Positions 8,397 to 16,920 of a DNA stretch of 64,000 nucleotides are shown here, in pieces (within the stretch, counting starts at the first letter, position 1; each line of letters opens with the position of its first letter). The position numbers and the translations under genes were made by a program. The notes below the pieces were generated by a model that worked only from the letters and a program-made list of their open reading frames with translations, had not been told where the DNA came from and made no database searches. Source of the stretch: Arthrobacter sp. 9V (lineage in GTDB: Bacteria > Actinomycetota > Actinomycetes > Actinomycetales > Micrococcaceae); contig NZ_LR732912.1 in assembly GCF_902506065.1 (NCBI RefSeq), positions 3,811,406 through 3,875,405 of the forward strand, written 5' to 3'.

Positions 8397-8500
8397 GGCG
8401 TTTCAAGGGCTTTTGCCGTTTCAAGGTGCTGCGCGCGGTTCACAGTGGTGTCACAGCTTCCGCCTAAAACCCTCATAAACGGCCGCCCCATGCTGGATAC

Positions 8501-9658
8501 ATGACGCTCACAGAGTCCCGGCCGGTACTGCACCAGCGGTTGCAGCGCTCTCCCATTGACGCCCGAATGTCCCTTCCCGTCCTGGACATCACCCTGCCCG
8601 TCTTCAACGAGGAAATCCGTCTGGAAGAGAACCTGCGAAGGCTCCACGCGCATCTCACTAGCACCTTCCCCCACACCTTCCGGATCACCGTGGCGGACAA
8701 CGCCAGCACGGACAAAACCCTGAGGATCGCCGAACGCCTGGCCCGCGAACTGCCTGAACTGATGGTGGTCCGGTTCCAGCAAAGGGCCCGCGGAAACGCG
8801 CTCCGCCGGGTGTGGCTTTCCTCGCCGGCACCCGTGCTCGCCTACATGGAAGCGGACCTATCCACGGATCTGTCCGCTTTGGCTCCCCTTCTTGCTCCGC
8901 TGCTCTCAGGCCACTCGGACCTGGCAATCGGCACGCGTTTGGCCCGGACCTCGCACTCCTACCGAGGTGCCCCGAGGGAGTTCATTTCCCGCGGTTACAA
9001 CGCCGTGCTGCGCACCGTCCTGGGGGCAGGTTTCTCCGATGCCCAGTCCGGCTTCAAAGCGATCCGCGCGGACGTGGCGCAGCGCCTCCTCCCCTACGTC
9101 AAGGACGATGGATGGTTTTTTGACACCGAACTCCTGGTGATCGCCGAACGCTCTGGCTTGCGCGTTCATGAGGTCCCCGTCGACTGGGCCGAGGACCCCA
9201 ACTCAAGTGTCGACGTCGTACGCACTGCCTTGGCAGACCTGCGCGGCATGGCGCGCCTGACCCGCGACCTTGCCAGGGGACGCGTTCCTGTGAGCAGGCT
9301 TCGCCGGGAAATCGGCCGGGAACCAACAACGCCCCAAGCGGGCAGCCCATGGCAGGGGATTCGAGCGGTGGCCTGGACATCGGTCTATGCCGTGGTCTTC
9401 CTTCTGGTTCGCAGCTTCATGGATCCGTTGACGTCAAACCTCGCCGCCTTGGCATGCACCACTTTTGCCGCCCGACCTCCCAACCCAAGGCCGTTGACCC
9501 TGGGCCTCACACTGTTGGTGAGTAGCCTGGCGCTGGCGGTCCTGCCGCTGATCACGACGCCGGGCCGCTGGCTTGAGGTGGCTGCGCTGGCCGGGGCTTC
9601 GATCGCCGTCCATGGAGGCGGGTATCTGGCTGGTCGAAAAACAAACCCTTGCTCCTGA
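8501..9658 (+). CDS. GT2 glycosyltransferase with GtrA-like C terminus
   Basis: A 385-residue protein. Residues about 27-250 form a family-2 glycosyltransferase of the dolichyl-phosphate-mannose/glucose synthase type, with LPVFNEEIRLEENL, ADNASTDKT and the acidic motif EADLSTD. The C-terminal 100 residues contain about three or four membrane helices resembling a GtrA-like flippase domain. It probably loads a sugar onto polyprenyl phosphate for wall or lipid glycosylation. The ATG is preceded by CATGCT (8489-8494) and 6 nt, suggesting a leaderless mRNA. Donor and acceptor are unknown. Confidence 0.85.
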   Translation: MTLTESRPVLHQRLQRSPIDARMSLPVLDITLPVFNEEIRLEENLRRLHAHLTSTFPHTFRITVADNASTDKTLRIAERLARELPELMVVRFQQRARGNALRRVWLSSPAPVLAYMEADLSTDLSALAPLLAPLLSGHSDLAIGTRLARTSHSYRGAPREFISRGYNAVLRTVLGAGFSDAQSGFKAIRADVAQRLLPYVKDDGWFFDTELLVIAERSGLRVHEVPVDWAEDPNSSVDVVRTALADLRGMARLTRDLARGRVPVSRLRREIGREPTTPQAGSPWQGIRAVAWTSVYAVVFLLVRSFMDPLTSNLAALACTTFAARPPNPRPLTLGLTLLVSSLALAVLPLITTPGRWLEVAALAGASIAVHGGGYLAGRKTNPCS

Positions 9659-9686
9659 CGCCACGTGAGGATTTAGCGTTGTTCCC

Positions 9687-10442
9687 ATGGGATCAACGGA
9701 GAACGGAACCTGGAGCATCGGCGAGCTGGCCAAGGCCTGCGGAATCACCGTCAGGACGCTCCATCATTACGATGAGATCGGGCTGCTCACCTCAACTCAA
9801 AGGACGCCCTCCGGGCATCGCCGGTACGGGGAGCGCGAGCTTCGCCGACTGTATCGGATCAGGGCCCTTCATATGCTCGGAATTCCCCTTGCTTCCATAG
9901 CGGCTGCGTTGGAACGGTCCGCTGAGGACGATCTTGCCTCCGTGCGTGAGCTGTTGGACCGGCAACTCCGCCACGTTCAACAACACGCCCAACAGGTCCG
10001 GTCCCTTCAAGACCGGCTGGGCGAACTACTGAACCGTCTGGACGCATCCGCGATGCCCACCGCAGAACAATTCATGTCGACCTTGGAGATGATCACAGTG
10101 TTCGAAAAGCACTTCACAGCAGAACAGCGCCAACAGCTCGCCAACAAGCGCGAGGACCTGGGCGCTGAAAAGATCGAGGACGTAAAGCAGCAATGGGCGG
10201 AGCTGGTGGAGGAAGGCCTGTCCTATGTTCGCGCCGGTACATCCGTAGAGGACCCCGAAGTACAGGACTGGGTACATTCCTGGGACTCGATCGGGGAGCT
10301 GTTCCATTCGGGTGAAGAGACCAAAGCCGCAGCCCGGGCGGCGTGGCAGGAGAACAGCCACGCGATCAGTGCGGACCTGCCCTGGAGCGCCGAGGACATG
10401 CTCGGACTGATGTCCTATTTGCAGAAGGCGAGGGCGCAGTAG
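9687..10442 (+). CDS. MerR-family regulator, TipA-like
   Basis: A 251-residue regulator with a MerR winged helix at the N terminus (WSIGELAKACGITVRTLHHY) and a coiled-coil dimerisation segment around residues 80-120. The C-terminal part resembles the TipAS drug-binding domain (about residues 135-248). TipAL-type proteins bind ligands, often thiopeptide antibiotics, and activate multidrug responses by distorting the promoter. TAGCGT (9674-9679) lies 7 nt before the ATG with no ribosome site, consistent with a leaderless transcript. No obvious transporter partner is adjacent. Confidence 0.88.
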   Translation: MGSTENGTWSIGELAKACGITVRTLHHYDEIGLLTSTQRTPSGHRRYGERELRRLYRIRALHMLGIPLASIAAALERSAEDDLASVRELLDRQLRHVQQHAQQVRSLQDRLGELLNRLDASAMPTAEQFMSTLEMITVFEKHFTAEQRQQLANKREDLGAEKIEDVKQQWAELVEEGLSYVRAGTSVEDPEVQDWVHSWDSIGELFHSGEETKAAARAAWQENSHAISADLPWSAEDMLGLMSYLQKARAQ

Positions 10443-10468
10443 CCACTATATGCAGAAGGGCACCCGGT

Positions 10469-11860
10469 TCACGCCTCCGGTTCGGCCTCCACCGCCCCTC
10501 TCACAGCGGCGATGGAGGCTGCAACATCCCCCGCATCCGTGGTCCAGTTACTCACCGAGATGCGGAGGATTTCCCGCCCACGCCATGATGAACCGGACAT
10601 CCATACGGCGCCCTCGGCCATGAGCCGCTGGGTGACCCGATGGGTTCGGTCATCGCTGCCGAAGCTCACCGAAACCTGAGTGAAGACCACGTCGTTGAGC
10701 ACCTCGACACCGGGGATCGCCGCCAGTCCTTCAGCCAAGGCCCGGGCATTTGCCGCCAGGCGCTCCACCATGGAAATCACTCCGTCCCGCCCAAGTTGCC
10801 TCAGCGCAGCCCACACTGGAATTCCACGGGCACGGCGGGACATCTCAGGGACCTTCTCCAAAGGATCGCCCAACCCGGTTTCAGTGGCAATCAGATAACT
10901 CGTGTGCACGCTGAAGGCTCGCCTCAACGCTTCCGGGAGGGCCACGATTGCCAGCCCGCAGTCATACGGGACGTTCAAGGTTTTATGCGCATCGGTTGCC
11001 CACGAATCCGCGTCCTCCACACCGGCCAACCGTTCACGCAGCGTCGGGCTCACAGCGGCCCACAAGCCAAAGGCGCCATCCACGTGCACCCATGCTCCGC
11101 GATCGTGGGCTACAGCAATAGCTTCTGCCATGGGGTCAAAGGCCCCCGAATGAAGGTTGCCGGCCTGCAAGCAAACCAAGGATGGGCCCGGCTGCTGATC
11201 CATGGCCTCAGCCAGGGCGTCGGGAAGGATCCGGCCCTGGTCATCGGCGTCTACCGGAACACAGGCACCCAAGCCGAGGTATCTCAACGCCAGATCCACT
11301 GCTGCGTGCCGTTCCCGGCCTGCGAAAGTTGTAATGCGCGGCGCACCGCTGAGCCCGAGGGCCTGGAGATCCCACCCAGCCTCGTCCATCAGGTATTGGC
11401 GTCCCGCTGCAAGCCCCACGAAGTTGGCCGTGGTGGCACCGGTGGTAAATCCGACGTCGGCGGTGGCGGGCAGGTGCAGGAGGTCCAGAAGCCAGGCGGC
11501 GGCAGATTCCTCAATTGCGGCAGCGGCCGGGGTGGCGAACCGGAGGCCGTTGTTCTGGTCCCAGGCGGAGACAAGCCAATCGGCGGCCATGGCAGCGGGC
11601 AACGTTCCACCCATGACCCACCCGAAGAAGCGTCCGGACTGGATCGCCATGAGACCCGGTTCAGCCAGTGCGGCCAGCTCATCAACTACCTCGGCCGCAT
11701 CAGTGGCTTCATTCGGGAGACGCGGCAGGATGGTCTTGGCCACCTGGTCTGCATCGGATGAAGGGCGGACAGAACGTGTGGGGACAGACGCCAGCCACTC
11801 ACCGGCGTGGACCATGGCCCGCTCCAATGCAGCACCGTACGCCTCCGGCATCGCAGACAT
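10469..11860 (-). CDS. PLP-dependent group II decarboxylase-like enzyme
   Basis: A 463-residue pyridoxal-phosphate enzyme of the group II amino-acid decarboxylase/aromatic-L-amino-acid decarboxylase fold. Seen are SGRFFGWVMGG near residue 75, FTTGATTANF, HVDGAFGLWA (Asp that contacts the PLP ring), and the Schiff-base Lys in SWATDAHKTLN near residue 290. It probably decarboxylates or otherwise transforms an amino acid; the substrate is not deducible. The start is placed at 11860 because TAGGCT (11867-11872) lies exactly 6 nt upstream, a leaderless arrangement. A GTG at 11866 is the alternative. Confidence 0.85.
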   Translation of the reverse strand: MSAMPEAYGAALERAMVHAGEWLASVPTRSVRPSSDADQVAKTILPRLPNEATDAAEVVDELAALAEPGLMAIQSGRFFGWVMGGTLPAAMAADWLVSAWDQNNGLRFATPAAAAIEESAAAWLLDLLHLPATADVGFTTGATTANFVGLAAGRQYLMDEAGWDLQALGLSGAPRITTFAGRERHAAVDLALRYLGLGACVPVDADDQGRILPDALAEAMDQQPGPSLVCLQAGNLHSGAFDPMAEAIAVAHDRGAWVHVDGAFGLWAAVSPTLRERLAGVEDADSWATDAHKTLNVPYDCGLAIVALPEALRRAFSVHTSYLIATETGLGDPLEKVPEMSRRARGIPVWAALRQLGRDGVISMVERLAANARALAEGLAAIPGVEVLNDVVFTQVSVSFGSDDRTHRVTQRLMAEGAVWMSGSSWRGREILRISVSNWTTDAGDVAASIAAVRGAVEAEPEA

Positions 11861-11915
11861 GCGCACAGCCTACGCCCGGTTAGTCTCTCTTGGAACAGCC
11901 TTGAGCCTGGCACAA

Positions 11916-12587
11916 CTAGAGGGTGAGCGTCAGGAGGTGCCCGCCGTCGTCGTCCTTCACAGCCGTGACCGTCACGGCCGAGTAGTCCGGGATCCGCCAC
12001 ATGCCCGGCTCCAGCTCTCCGCCGGCGACGCCCACCACCACGGTCCGCATCCCGGCGGCACGGGCTGCGGCAATACCGGCAGGCGCGTCTTCGAAAACCA
12101 CGACGTCGGCCGGGTCGGCTCCCAGGAGCGCCGCCGCTTTGAGGTACCCCTCCGGGTGCGGCTTGCCGCGGGTGACAGACTCCGCCGTGACCGCGGTGGA
12201 CGGCATGGTGAGCCCGGCGGCCTGCATGCGGATATCGGCAAGGATCCGGTCCGCGGAGGTGACCAACGCAATGGCTTCATCAGGAAGTCCCGCCAGCAGC
12301 GCCTCCGCTCCGGGAAGGGCAATTACGCCATCGGTCCGGGATCGTTCCATCTCCCCGAGCTCAGCAGTCAAAGCGTCAAAGTCAGCGCCGGCCGGCGCGT
12401 ATCGGCGAACAGTATCGCCGGCTTGGACGCCGTGGGAAGTCCTGAGGATCTCATCGAAATCCAGGCCGTAGCGTTCGGCGAACTCGAGCCATACCTGCTC
12501 AACGATCGCCGTTGAATCCACCAGGGTGCCGTCCATGTCGAAAAGGACGGCACGGACGGTTAAGACGGTTGCGGCAGGATGGCTCAT
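11916..12587 (-). CDS. HAD-IA sugar-phosphatase-like hydrolase
   Basis: A 223-residue haloacid-dehalogenase phosphatase. Motif I is VLFDMDGTLVDS (nucleophile Asp), motif II lies in LVTSADR, motif III Lys in RGKPHPEGY, and motif IV in VVFEDAPAG. The helical cap between motifs I and II is of the beta-phosphoglucomutase/glycerol-phosphatase (GPP) type, suggesting dephosphorylation of a small sugar or polyol phosphate. The start is uncertain: 12587 has CAGGAT six nt upstream, and ATG 12611 adds eight residues. It is convergent-independent and lies 45 nt from the VOC gene on the same strand. Confidence 0.88.
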   Translation of the reverse strand: MSHPAATVLTVRAVLFDMDGTLVDSTAIVEQVWLEFAERYGLDFDEILRTSHGVQAGDTVRRYAPAGADFDALTAELGEMERSRTDGVIALPGAEALLAGLPDEAIALVTSADRILADIRMQAAGLTMPSTAVTAESVTRGKPHPEGYLKAAALLGADPADVVVFEDAPAGIAAARAAGMRTVVVGVAGGELEPGMWRIPDYSAVTVTAVKDDDGGHLLTLTL

Positions 12588-12632
12588 GGTTCCATCCTGC
12601 CGCACGCTCATAGGGTTTTGCCGCAGTGTGAC

Positions 12633-13010
12633 CTAGCCGTTCGGCCGCTGCGGCAGGTACTGCAGCGCCCACTTGTTGCCATCAGGGTCCGCGAAGTACA
12701 CAAAGTGACCCCAGTCCTGGACGTCGATGTCGCTGACGTCCACGCCATTGGCCTTGAGCTGCTCGTGCGCCTTGTTGATATCCGCCACCACCACCTGGAG
12801 GCTTGGCGCTGTTCCGGGAGGGGCGTCGCTGAGACCCTCCCCGATGGCGATGGAGCATGCCGAACCCGGCGGTGTCAGTTGCACGAAGCGGATGCCGTCC
12901 ATGGGACGTTCATCGAAATCTGCGTTGAAACCAACCTTGTTGACGTAGAAGTCCTTCGCGCGGTCGACGTCGGACACAGGGACAAACACCAGTTCAAGTT
13001 TCCAGTCCAT
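12633..13010 (-). CDS. VOC-family (glyoxalase-like) protein
   Basis: A 125-residue single-domain vicinal-oxygen-chelate protein, with the start LELVFVPVSDVDRAKDFYV and the C-terminal phrase YFADPDGNKWALQ typical of glyoxalase/bleomycin-resistance folds. Such proteins bind a metal and act on small molecules or bind drugs. The metal-ligand set and substrate cannot be assigned. TAGCCT (13018-13023) lies 7 nt upstream of the ATG and no Shine-Dalgarno is seen, so a leaderless mRNA is likely. Confidence 0.85.
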   Translation of the reverse strand: MDWKLELVFVPVSDVDRAKDFYVNKVGFNADFDERPMDGIRFVQLTPPGSACSIAIGEGLSDAPPGTAPSLQVVVADINKAHEQLKANGVDVSDIDVQDWGHFVYFADPDGNKWALQYLPQRPNG

Positions 13011-13056
13011 GCGCCACAGGCTAATGGGGCGCGCCGGAAACCGGTAGGGGGCTTTC

Positions 13057-13692
13057 TTAACCCGCTACGCCGTAGAGGCGGTCTCCAGCGTCTCCCAGGC
13101 CGGGCACGATGTAGGACTTTTCGTTGAGCTTCTCGTCAATCGAGGCCAGGACGATCTTCACGTTGGCGTCGGAGAGCTCTTCCTCCAGCTTGGACAATCC
13201 CTCCGGAGCGGCCAGCAGGCAGATGCAGGTGACATCCGAGGCGCCGCGCTTGAAGAGGAACTTGATGGCCTCCCGAAGGGTGCCGCCGGTAGCAAGCATG
13301 GGGTCCAGGACGAAGATCTGGCGGCCGGTGAGGTCCTCGGGGAGGCGCTCGGCGTAAGTAATGATGTCCAGGGTTTCTTCGTCGCGGGCCATGCCCAAGA
13401 AGCCCACTTCGGCGGTGGGGACCAGCTTGGTCATGCCCTCCAGCATGCCAAGGCCCGCGCGCAGGATGGGGACCACCAGCGGGGTGGGCTTGGTGAAAGC
13501 CGTGCCAATGGTGGTGGTGACCGGGGTTTCAATCTCCACTGGCTGAGTCTTGACCTCGCGGGTGGCTTCGTAAGCCAGGAGGGTGACGAGTTCTTCAGTG
13601 AGTTGCCGGAAGACCGGTGAAGGGGTGTTCTTATCCCGCAGAACGGTGAGCTTGTGAGCGACCAGCGGGTGGTCCACGACGAGTGTGCGCAT
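13057..13692 (-). CDS. upp: Uracil phosphoribosyltransferase
   Basis: A 211-residue enzyme that converts uracil and PRPP to UMP in pyrimidine salvage. Family strings seen are VVPILRAGLGMLEGM, FLGMARDEETL, the PRPP loop VLDPMLATGGTL, and the uracil-binding C terminus YIVPGLGDAGDRLYG. Length is typical. It is divergent from tadA with a 22-bp gap. TAGTTT (13699-13704, minus strand) lies 6 nt before its ATG. Assignment is firm. Confidence 0.97.
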   Translation of the reverse strand: MRTLVVDHPLVAHKLTVLRDKNTPSPVFRQLTEELVTLLAYEATREVKTQPVEIETPVTTTIGTAFTKPTPLVVPILRAGLGMLEGMTKLVPTAEVGFLGMARDEETLDIITYAERLPEDLTGRQIFVLDPMLATGGTLREAIKFLFKRGASDVTCICLLAAPEGLSKLEEELSDANVKIVLASIDEKLNEKSYIVPGLGDAGDRLYGVAG

Positions 13693-13714
13693 CCCCCAAA
13701 ACTATCATTGAGAC
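13693..13714. promoter_or_regulatory. Interleaved divergent upp/tadA promoters
   Basis: The 22-bp gap holds TAGTTT (13699-13704, minus) for upp and TATCAT (13703-13708, plus) for tadA. Each lies exactly 6 nt from its start codon, and the two overlap by two bases. Both transcripts would be leaderless, and each -35 would lie in the other gene. No clear -35 hexamer was found. Confidence 0.55.
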
Positions 13715-14251
13715 ATGAGCGCCACCGAGCCGTATCACGCAGACCACATGGCCTGGATGGGCCTTGCCCTGGACGAGGCCCGGTTGGCGTTGAAAACTGA
13801 CGACGTACCGATCGGCGCCGTGGTGTTGGGGCCCGACGGCGGTGTGCTGGGTTCCGGACGCAACGAACGAGAAGCGCATGGGGACCCGACCGCCCATGCT
13901 GAGTTGGTGGCCATCCGCCAGGCGGCTGCTTCCCTGCGGGAGCGCGCCCAGGCTGCGGGCGGCTCGGGTGACGGTTGGCGGCTTGAGGACTGCACCCTGG
14001 TGGTCACCCTTGAGCCCTGCGCTATGTGTGCCGGGGCAATTGTCCTGGCCCGTATCCCCCGGGTTGTGTTTGGCGCGTGGGATGAGAAGGCAGGAGCGGT
14101 GGGCTCGGTGTTCGACATCCTCCGCGAGCGCCGGCTCAATCACTGGGTAGAGGTCTACGCAGGGGTTCGCGAGGAGGAGTGCGCTGCCCTGCTCAGGGAG
14201 TTCTTCGTCTCTCACCGGCCGCCTCTTTCTCTCCCGCGAGATGGCAGTTGA
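13715..14251 (+). CDS. tadA: tRNA-specific adenosine deaminase
   Basis: A 178-residue zinc deaminase that converts A34 to inosine in tRNA-Arg(ACG). The active site is visible: HAEL (zinc His and catalytic Glu, near residue 63) and PCAMCAG (two zinc Cys, near residue 100). An internal loop (RAQAAGGSGDGW) slightly lengthens it relative to the E. coli enzyme. The start has no Shine-Dalgarno and lies 6 nt after TATCAT. It shares a 22-bp gap with upp. Confidence 0.94.
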   Translation: MSATEPYHADHMAWMGLALDEARLALKTDDVPIGAVVLGPDGGVLGSGRNEREAHGDPTAHAELVAIRQAAASLRERAQAAGGSGDGWRLEDCTLVVTLEPCAMCAGAIVLARIPRVVFGAWDEKAGAVGSVFDILRERRLNHWVEVYAGVREEECAALLREFFVSHRPPLSLPRDGS

Positions 14252-14285
14252 TGACAGTCCGGGTGCTCCGGAGTGTCATTAAATG

Positions 14286-15287
14286 TCATGTCGGTGGGCG
14301 TTGGACTGCCTCAAGGACGGTCGCCGCAGTGGTGTCCCAGCGCTGAAGGCCATCCCGGGCTGTGAGGGCTGCCCTGTGCCATTGATGTTGCAGCTCGGGG
14401 TTGGTGAGCCAACTCCGGAGTGCCGTTGTCAGGGTGTGGGGGTCGCTGAGGTCCAGCGCCGCGCCCGCTCCTGTGTCGCCGAGGGCTTCGACTGCCCCGG
14501 TCCCCTGCCGGACAATCACCGGGACGCCGTGGGCCAACGACTCCGTGACCACCATGCCGAACGATTCGGACTCCGATAGGAGGATGCTGAGGTCGGCTTT
14601 TTGCCACTGGGCCTCGAACTCCTGTCCCGTCAACTCACCAGTGACGTTGATGCGGTTTTCGAGCCCGTGATGCTCGACGGCGGCCCTCACCTCGGCTGCG
14701 TACGCCGGGTCAGCGTCGTCCGAGCCGACCAGGGCGGCGGTCCACTTCAAGTCCGTCATACTGGCTAGGGCCTCCACCAACAGTGTCTGGCTCTTGTTGG
14801 GCAGCAACGCAGCCACGGCCACTATGTGCGGTTGCTGCGATCCGTTGGCGGGGTCTGCTTTGTCGGCCCCGGGCCTAGCAATGACGATGTTCTGCGGGCC
14901 GTGCTTTGCTCGCAGTTCCTCGGCCGCGTGGGCACTCGGGCAAATGACCCCGGTTGCCGCCGCCAACGCTTTCGCCTCAAGGTCATGGTGGTCCGCCAAC
15001 GCCATGTGGGACAGGATCCACACCTGGGTTCCTTTGCTCACGGCACCGGAGACCTCCTCCGGCGCCCCACTCGCCACCAGCCCATCGGCAATCACGGTAG
15101 TGCCGCCGTCGAGCATGTCAGCGAAGCGCTGCCTGTCCGCTGGGCTCCCAACCGGCCAGTCGCCGTCGACCGTTACTATCTCAACATCCGCACCCAAAGC
15201 CGTCAGGTGTTCAGCGAGCTTGGCGTTGTACTTGTTGCCGCCGGAGCCATGCCGGACATTGCCCGGGACCAGAAAGCGGATGTGCAT
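14286..15287 (-). CDS. Family-4-type glycosyltransferase
   Basis: A 333-residue glycosyltransferase of GT-B fold (GT4/GT1 group). The C-terminal half has VAALLPNKSQTLLVEAL, the donor-site motif LLSESESFGMVVTESLAHGVPVI (split here as SESESFGMVVTE and AHGVPVI), and EALGDTGAGAALD. The N-terminal acceptor half begins HIRFLVPGNVRHGSGGN. It is the last gene of a three-gene operon: the upstream pterin-synthase-like stop codon directly abuts this ATG, so translation is coupled. Linkage to a PTPS-like protein and a dehydrogenase suggests glycosylation of a small molecule, possibly a pterin. That is inference. Confidence 0.85.
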   Translation of the reverse strand: MHIRFLVPGNVRHGSGGNKYNAKLAEHLTALGADVEIVTVDGDWPVGSPADRQRFADMLDGGTTVIADGLVASGAPEEVSGAVSKGTQVWILSHMALADHHDLEAKALAAATGVICPSAHAAEELRAKHGPQNIVIARPGADKADPANGSQQPHIVAVAALLPNKSQTLLVEALASMTDLKWTAALVGSDDADPAYAAEVRAAVEHHGLENRINVTGELTGQEFEAQWQKADLSILLSESESFGMVVTESLAHGVPVIVRQGTGAVEALGDTGAGAALDLSDPHTLTTALRSWLTNPELQHQWHRAALTARDGLQRWDTTAATVLEAVQRPPT

Positions 15288-15686
15288 TTACTTGACCGGA
15301 AGCTCCAGCGAGTAACCAGCCCAGGCGTCCGGGTTTTCACGGAGGATAACGTCAATGCCGGTGAGGGCCGGGCCATCCGCGGTGTCCTGGATTTGGGCTG
15401 CCATGGCGTCGGCAATGTGCTTGGCAAGGACCTCCGTGGTGGAGAGCTTGCCCTTGAAAGCGGGGTGTTCGTCCAGGTTCTTGTAGTTCAGATCGGCGAG
15501 CACCTCCTCAAGAATGCCGCCGGCGGCACCGATGTCCAGAACGATCGCGTCGTCGTTAACATTCGGCCGTCGGAAGGTGACCTCGGCAACGAACGTGGCT
15601 CCGTGCAAACCCTGCGCAGGCCCGAAAGCTTCGCGGGGCAGGCTGTGGGCAATCATGAAGTGGCGTCGGACGGTCAAGCTGAACAT
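15288..15686 (-). CDS. Divergent 6-pyruvoyl-tetrahydropterin synthase-like protein
   Basis: A 132-residue T-fold protein resembling PTPS/QueD. Retained features are the first zinc His in HFMIAHSLP, DIGAAGGILEEVL, LDEHPAFKG, the substrate-side Glu in STTEVLAKHI, and the C-terminal Glu in ENPDAWAGY. Unusual features: the HGH zinc pair reads LHGAT, so one His ligand is replaced by Ala, and no Cys occurs where the catalytic Cys is expected just before it. It is therefore unlikely to perform standard PTPS or 6-carboxytetrahydropterin chemistry. It sits in a tight operon between an MDR dehydrogenase (3-nt gap) and a glycosyltransferase (0-nt gap). Confidence 0.85.
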   Translation of the reverse strand: MFSLTVRRHFMIAHSLPREAFGPAQGLHGATFVAEVTFRRPNVNDDAIVLDIGAAGGILEEVLADLNYKNLDEHPAFKGKLSTTEVLAKHIADAMAAQIQDTADGPALTGIDVILRENPDAWAGYSLELPVK

Positions 15687-15689
15687 GTA

Positions 15690-16697
15690 CTAATCCTCCG
15701 GGGTGGGATAGGCGACCACGTGGCAGAAACCGCCGGGCCGTTCGAACAATTTTGTAAGCGTAGTGGGCAGGTTCCGGAACAAGCATTCGCTGGTGAGGAA
15801 CGTGTCGAACAGCGGATCCTTCAGCTCGTGTGCCGCCTGCTCCAGGCGTTGGGCATTGGTTCGCCGGTGCCGCCGCGGAAGGGCGACGGCGCCCACCTGG
15901 CTGGAGCGGATATTCAGGCGGCGGGCATGGAAGTCTTCGCCGAGCGGCAGGGTGACTTCCTTGTCCGCGAACCAGGAAAGCTCTATAACGTCCGAGTCGT
16001 CACCGGCCAATTGCAGGCTCAACTTGAGGCCCTCGTTGGAAGCGGAACAGTGGAAGACGATGTCGTTATCGCTTTTTGCATCTTCTGGTTTGGCGAATTC
16101 GACGTTGATGGTTTCTGCCAGCTTTCGCTTCTCCGGATCCGCGTCCACCAGCTGCAGGCGGCCCAGCGGATACTTCCGCAGGAGCGTCGCCAGGACGCCA
16201 CCCACCAGACCACCACCGACGACGGCGACCCGGTCACCCAGCCTGGGTCCGGCTTCCCACAGCGCATTGATGGCAACCTCAACGATTCCCGTGAGCACGG
16301 CACGACGGGCAGGGACATCTTCGGGGATCGCCGTGAGCTGACTCGTGGGGATCACGTAGAAGTCCTGATGCGGGTGCAGGCTGAAGACCGTTTTCCCCAG
16401 CCATTCTTCCGGGCCTTCTTCCACAACCCCCACGTTCAGGTAGCCGTACTTCACCGGGCCCGGGAAGTCGCCTTCCTGGTGCGGGGCCTGCATCAGGTCA
16501 GCCACACGTTCCGGGACGCGGCCCTCGTGCACCACGCGTTCCGTGCCACGGCTGACACCTGAGTAGAGCGTCCGGACCAGGGCTTCGCCTTCTTGCCTTG
16601 GTGGCAGGGCTTCCGGGCGCAGCTCCCCATCGCCGGTCTCGGTGACCCAGTAGGCCCGGGCTTCATGTTCTTGTTCGTGTTCCTGCGAAATCGTCAT
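15690..16697 (-). CDS. Zinc-independent MDR dehydrogenase
   Basis: A 335-residue medium-chain dehydrogenase/reductase. The Rossmann motif VAVVGGGLVGGVLATLL lies around residues 178-195, followed by the acidic LQLVDADPEKR that favours NAD(H). The usual N-terminal catalytic zinc Cys is absent: the family Cys position reads LYSGVSRGTE, and no structural four-Cys loop is present. It is the first gene of an operon with the PTPS-like and glycosyltransferase genes, and probably reduces or oxidises the same intermediate. TAGATT (16708-16713, minus) lies 10 nt before the ATG. The substrate is unknown. Confidence 0.85.
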   Translation of the reverse strand: MTISQEHEQEHEARAYWVTETGDGELRPEALPPRQEGEALVRTLYSGVSRGTERVVHEGRVPERVADLMQAPHQEGDFPGPVKYGYLNVGVVEEGPEEWLGKTVFSLHPHQDFYVIPTSQLTAIPEDVPARRAVLTGIVEVAINALWEAGPRLGDRVAVVGGGLVGGVLATLLRKYPLGRLQLVDADPEKRKLAETINVEFAKPEDAKSDNDIVFHCSASNEGLKLSLQLAGDDSDVIELSWFADKEVTLPLGEDFHARRLNIRSSQVGAVALPRRHRRTNAQRLEQAAHELKDPLFDTFLTSECLFRNLPTTLTKLFERPGGFCHVVAYPTPED

Positions 16698-16785
16698 GGT
16701 AATTATGAATCTATCGTTGGGTCGCTGCGGACGGAAGTTGGCTGTGTTTTTGCTGGTTCTTCCCGTTGGTCCGCGGGGCCTCGTT

Positions 16786-16815
16786 TTGGGGAACCGGGCT
16801 CAACTCCGGTACCCT
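16786..16815 (+). promoter_or_regulatory. Promoter of tRNA-Ser
   Basis: TTGGGG (16786-16791), an 18-nt spacer and TACCCT (16810-16815) lie 9 nt before the mature tRNA 5' end. The short distance means little or no 5' trailer. Confidence 0.6.
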
Positions 16816-16824
16816 ATTTCAGTT

Positions 16825-16914
16825 GGTGACGTGTCCGAGCGGCCGAAGGTGCAACACTCGAAATGTTGTTTGGTGTAAAAGCCAACGTGGGTTCAAATCC
16901 CACCGTCACCGCCA
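16825..16914 (+). tRNA. tRNA-Ser (CGA)
   Basis: A class II tRNA with a long variable arm. The acceptor stem is GGTGACG (16825-16831) with CGTCACC (16904-16910), the discriminator is G16911 and CCA is encoded. The anticodon loop CTCGAAA gives anticodon CGA at 16859-16861, reading UCG serine codons. The T arm is GTGGG TTCAAAT CCCAC. A strong terminator follows directly. Confidence 0.96.
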
Positions 16915-16920
16915 ATGAGA

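Noticed and set aside
15288..15686. QueD for de novo queuosine synthesis
   Set aside because: The HGH zinc pair and the catalytic Cys are not present, and the context is a glycosyltransferase operon rather than queC/queE.
14826..16562. 578-codon plus-strand frame across the pterin operon
   Set aside because: It runs opposite three recognisable minus-strand genes and contains none of its own motifs.
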